Assembly: GCA_002428045.1 (NCBI GenBank)
Contig: DIZZ01000215.1
Location: 1 to 35,790, forward strand
DNA from: Verrucomicrobia bacterium UBA6015
GTDB lineage: Bacteria > Verrucomicrobiota > Kiritimatiellia > UBA8416
Length of the DNA: 35,790 nucleotides
Direction: 5' to 3'
Shown here: positions 33,005 to 35,790 of the stretch, one piece after another
Layout of the letters: every line of letters starts with the position of its first letter
Position numbering within the stretch: the stretch's first letter is position 1
Program-made: the position numbers and the translations under genes
The notes under the pieces: model-generated
Seen by the model: the letters and a program-made list of their open reading frames with translations, nothing else
What the model was told of the DNA's origin: nothing
Databases searched by the model: none

Positions 33005-33724
33005 TTGATTATTATTCAGACAGGATTAAAAGGGGCTTCCCGTAGCGGCAGGCGATTGCCGTCCGCCGGGTTTACCTTGCTGGAGGTGCTGCTCTCGGTG
33101 ACGATCCTGTCGCTGGTCTCGACCGTGACCTTCATGACGTTCTCGGCGGCCACCAGCGCCTGGCAGCGCGGGGTGACCCTATGCGACCGGCTGCATCACG
33201 GGGATTTCGTGGTCAACCAACTGGTGATGGGATTGCGCTCCGCCTACTACCGAGAGGGGGGTGAACAGCCGGATTGCGGTTTTCAACACACCAATAACGG
33301 CGACGGCCCGGAGGCGACCGACGAGATCAGTTGGGTAAAGCTCGGGGGGGCGTTGGTGGGGCGCGACCAGTCCTACGCTGGCTCTCCCCACCGCGTGCGT
33401 TTCTTCCTGGCCGATGATGAGGAGGGCCGCCGCTCTGCAGCGGTGACGTCCTGGCAGATCAATGGGCAGCCCGACGATTTCGACCCCGACAGTCTCGATC
33501 CTGTTTTCTTGTCTAGTCGTGTGAAAGGGTTCAACTGCCGGGCAGCGTATGAACTGGATGGCAACGGTAAGATTAACTGGCTGGACGAATGGATCGAAAC
33601 CAACAAAATTCCGTCCATGGTTGAGATCACGCTATACATCCAGCCGATCAAGGACGGGGAACCGCCGGTTGAGTTAAAACGGGTGCTGGGCTTGCGCGTT
33701 GCCGAGGTGATATGGAATCCATAA
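33005..33724 (+). CDS. gspJ: Type II secretion minor pseudopilin GspJ-like
   Basis: The 239-residue protein begins at TTG 33005; there is no ATG or GTG at a usable place in frame, and AGGGG/AGGA purines precede it. The leader segment SAGFTLLEVLLSVTILSLVS holds the prepilin cleavage pair G-F and +5 glutamate. The rest is strand-rich, including GRDQSYAGSPHRVRFFLADD and a D-rich LDGNGKINWLDEW. GspJ normally is the larger of the minor pseudopilins, about 190-240 residues, which fits. It overlaps gspK by 13 bases. Identity as GspJ is based on order between gspI and gspK and length. Confidence 0.7.
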   Translation: MIIIQTGLKGASRSGRRLPSAGFTLLEVLLSVTILSLVSTVTFMTFSAATSAWQRGVTLCDRLHHGDFVVNQLVMGLRSAYYREGGEQPDCGFQHTNNGDGPEATDEISWVKLGGALVGRDQSYAGSPHRVRFFLADDEEGRRSAAVTSWQINGQPDDFDPDSLDPVFLSSRVKGFNCRAAYELDGNGKINWLDEWIETNKIPSMVEITLYIQPIKDGEPPVELKRVLGLRVAEVIWNP

Positions 33725-34818
33725 CATCCGTAACAAATCATGATCGCAGGGCTGGCGAGGTAGGAGGCGTTGGCAGAAAAAGCGGCTCCGCGTTGATTCT
33801 TGTGCTCTGGGTGCTGGGGCTCTTGTCGATGATGGTCGCCTCCTTTGCCTTTGAAGCCCACATCGAGATCCGGTTGACCGGTTTTTATCGGGATCGTACA
33901 AAAGCCGAATATCTGGCTCGTTCCGGGCTTGACCTGGCCGAATTACTGGTCTTCAAGAGCCAGAAAATGCTTGGCACGGAGCGCGATCCGTCCCTGGCGG
34001 AGACGGATCAGTGGTACGAGACCGCCTATAAACTGGCGGAGGGTGGAACGGTTGACCTGGTGCATGATCTGGCGGATCATGGGGTGGGGGTGGGGCTGAT
34101 CCGCTTGTCGATCACGCCGGAGCCGGCCCGTCGCAACGTCAACAAGTTGATTGAACAGACGCCAGTCAACGACGAGACATGGGAGCGGATCCTGGATATG
34201 GGCGGGATTCCCGAAGAAATGTGGCCCACGCTGATCGATAGTTTTTATGACTGGACGGACATCGATGATGCATCCCGCCCGGATGGTGCCGAGACCGACG
34301 ATTACTATGCCAATCTTGACAAACCCTACCGGTCCAAGAACGGGCCTCTGGACACGGCCGGGGAGTTGAGCCTGATCAAGGGTTTTTCCCCGGTCGTCCT
34401 GGATGGGGGTATGATGCCCACCGGCGGACGGTTTGAAGGTGAAGATACCGCGATTGCCGGGATCTGGGATCTGCTGACGACCTATGGCGATGGGAAAGTC
34501 AACATCAATGCAGCGTCCGAACGGGTGCTGCAAACCCTGCCCGAGGTGGATGCGGAAATGGCCCAGGCGATCGTCAGTCAGCGGCAAGCTAGGGTTGACG
34601 AGGCCGGAAAAGATCGCAGCGGGTTCAAGGATCCCAACGAAATGCTGGCCCTGATCCCTGATTTTCCGGCGGCGGCAAGGGAGTTGTTGACCACCACGTC
34701 GACGGAATTCAGGATTACCAGCACGGGTGATTTAAATGGTGTTTTGCGGACGATTTGGTGTATTGTACGTTTTACGGATGGGAGAATGCGGGTTTTGCGT
34801 TGGCGAGAGGATGATTGA
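33712..34818 (+). CDS. gspK: Type II secretion minor pseudopilin GspK
   Basis: The 368-residue protein is the large, tip-forming minor pseudopilin. It has a leader SGSALILVLWVLGLLSMMVA, where GspK proteins lack the +5 glutamate, and a LTGFYRDRTKAEYLARSG helix. The conserved middle contains DSFYDWTDIDDA and SRPDGAETDDYY, and the GKVNINAASERVLQTL segment close to the end is the hallmark helix-hairpin of GspK. The start ATG is inside gspJ's 3' end. Downstream, the GspL-like frame begins at 34811-34853. This gene is well preserved. Confidence 0.85.
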   Translation: MESITSVTNHDRRAGEVGGVGRKSGSALILVLWVLGLLSMMVASFAFEAHIEIRLTGFYRDRTKAEYLARSGLDLAELLVFKSQKMLGTERDPSLAETDQWYETAYKLAEGGTVDLVHDLADHGVGVGLIRLSITPEPARRNVNKLIEQTPVNDETWERILDMGGIPEEMWPTLIDSFYDWTDIDDASRPDGAETDDYYANLDKPYRSKNGPLDTAGELSLIKGFSPVVLDGGMMPTGGRFEGEDTAIAGIWDLLTTYGDGKVNINAASERVLQTLPEVDAEMAQAIVSQRQARVDEAGKDRSGFKDPNEMLALIPDFPAAARELLTTTSTEFRITSTGDLNGVLRTIWCIVRFTDGRMRVLRWREDD

Positions 34819-34852
34819 AGGCTCTTTCGCTGTTGGTCGATCGTGGAGTGAG

Positions 34853-35790
34853 ATGGCGAGTCGTGATATAACTGTGGCCGTGACGGAGCAGCCAGCCGGG
34901 CAGGTGGTGTGGTCGATTGTCCGTCGCGGACGGGCTGGGACAACGGTCGAGGATGGCCGGTGGTCCCTCGATGGCAGTGCTGTGCCCGGCGCTGGCGATA
35001 AGCCGCTGCCGAAGGGGGCTATCGTCCTGGCCTTGCCGCCGCATTCGGTCGTTATGCGGGTTCTGGATTTCCCGGTCGCGGAGGCGTCTGAAATCGCCTC
35101 CATGGTGGATTTGCAGATCGATAAGTTCTCGCCGTTCCCTCTCGATCAGATGGTCGTTTCGCATGAGATCCTGCAGCAGGACAGTCATGGTGTGCGTGTG
35201 TTGGCGGCGGTGGCCCGCAGTGCGGTTGTCAACCCGCTTGGTAAACGGTGTGCGCCGAAGGGTACAAAGATCACGCGAGTGGATGCCTTGCTGCTGGGGC
35301 GTTGGCAGACCTTGGTGGATGCCGGGCAGCTTGAGTCCGAGGGGCGTGAAACCCTGGTCATCGTCGAGGATGGGGCGTTGTCGGTGATTATTCACGATGC
35401 CGGGGTGCTCGTGTCGTTGAGTGGGCTGGGTGAGATTCCGCCAGCGCTTGAACCCGACATGGCCGCAGATCTGGTGCAGGAGCTTGCCCATCTGATTATC
35501 GGGATCGAGGCGGAGCGGGGAAAGGTACGGCAGGCCACGCTGACGCTCTGGAGTCGTCAGGAATCGGGGATTGAAGCCTTGTCGGCGGCGTTGCAGACGC
35601 GCTTTCCGGGCGGGGTGCGCGAGCGCTCGCTCGACGTGCTGGCCAGTGCCCTCAGCGGGGTCGCCAGCCGCTCACTCGGTACCCCCCGGTTGCTGGATCT
35701 GACGCCTGTCGTCTGGCGGGGTGCCGAGGAGGCGCAGCGCTTCCGCCGCCAGATGGTGCTCGCTGGCGTGGCGTGTCTCGGTGCCTGGGT
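34853..35790 (+). CDS. gspL: GspL-like type II secretion assembly protein, partial
   Basis: An open frame runs off the window end after about 312 codons. The N-terminal part has a PilM/GspL-type actin-like character: DITVAVTEQPAGQVVWSIV, IVLALPPHSVVMRVLDFPV, then EIASMVDLQIDKFSPFPL, which is the usual motif where these proteins bind the inner-membrane partner. QLIG-like text further on (LIIGIEAERG) and a hydrophobic run at the very end (VLAGVACLGAW) look like the start of the membrane segment. GGAG is four bases before ATG 34853; an in-frame ATG at 34811 overlaps gspK and could be used instead. GspL links the ATPase GspE to the pseudopilus. Confidence 0.65.
   Translation, partial: MASRDITVAVTEQPAGQVVWSIVRRGRAGTTVEDGRWSLDGSAVPGAGDKPLPKGAIVLALPPHSVVMRVLDFPVAEASEIASMVDLQIDKFSPFPLDQMVVSHEILQQDSHGVRVLAAVARSAVVNPLGKRCAPKGTKITRVDALLLGRWQTLVDAGQLESEGRETLVIVEDGALSVIIHDAGVLVSLSGLGEIPPALEPDMAADLVQELAHLIIGIEAERGKVRQATLTLWSRQESGIEALSAALQTRFPGGVRERSLDVLASALSGVASRSLGTPRLLDLTPVVWRGAEEAQRFRRQMVLAGVACLGAW

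Noticed and set aside
1..35790. CRISPR array, rRNA, tRNA, or phage genes
   Set aside because: No regularly spaced repeats, no rRNA or tRNA-like sequence, and no phage structural genes were seen on either strand.

Overview
The window looks like a chromosomal segment of a Gram-negative member of the PVC superphylum, most likely Kiritimatiellota or a related Verrucomicrobiota lineage. The reasons are the gene styles: a RAYT-type transposase C-terminus, a GH141-like beta-helix enzyme, a UAP1-like UDP-sugar pyrophosphorylase, an LpxL-type acyltransferase that implies lipid A, type II secretion pseudopilins, and a HisRS of the LRPEMTPTLARM type. This placement is an inference from gene content; no rRNA or other phylogenetic marker was compared.

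Left end (1-4860) is a zone of mobile and decaying DNA. It holds the 3' end of a RAYT transposase, an AAA/DUF4143 ATPase, an IS66 element with a nonsense-mutated tnpA, an intact tnpB and a frameshifted and truncated tnpC, a small protein plus MNT-like nucleotidyltransferase pair, a secreted orphan protein, and a dead BrnT/BrnA toxin-antitoxin pair. The middle-left (4957-9868) carries a divergent NRAMP-like transporter, an AraC regulator, and a secreted GH141-like glycosidase that ends in a PDZ domain.

From 10280 to 17600 lie core-metabolism modules: an ACP and lipid A acyltransferase pair, an electron transfer flavoprotein pair (etfBA) of the electron-bifurcating sequence type followed by a secreted orphan, a convergent UDP-sugar pyrophosphorylase, and HU with histidyl-tRNA synthetase. 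On the minus strand, 23302 down to 17586 reads as one tight operon: hybrid histidine kinase, two response regulators, a BaiN/HI0933-type flavoprotein and QueE. A free-standing iron-containing alcohol dehydrogenase follows at 23433-24575.

The most unusual unit is the six-gene minus-strand operon at 31369-24672: two GNAT-type acyltransferases, two sister radical SAM proteins with B12-binding-like N-terminal domains flanking a class I methyltransferase, and a third, more divergent radical SAM protein. All junctions overlap by 1-17 bases, so the six products are probably made together and act in one pathway. No precursor peptide, NRPS or PKS gene is present. A lipid or small-molecule tailoring pathway is my best guess, but it is unproven.

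The right end (31562-35790) is a type II secretion pseudopilin operon (gspG-H-I-J-K and the start of a GspL-like gene) behind a good sigma-70-like promoter. It probably helps export secreted enzymes such as the GH141-like protein.
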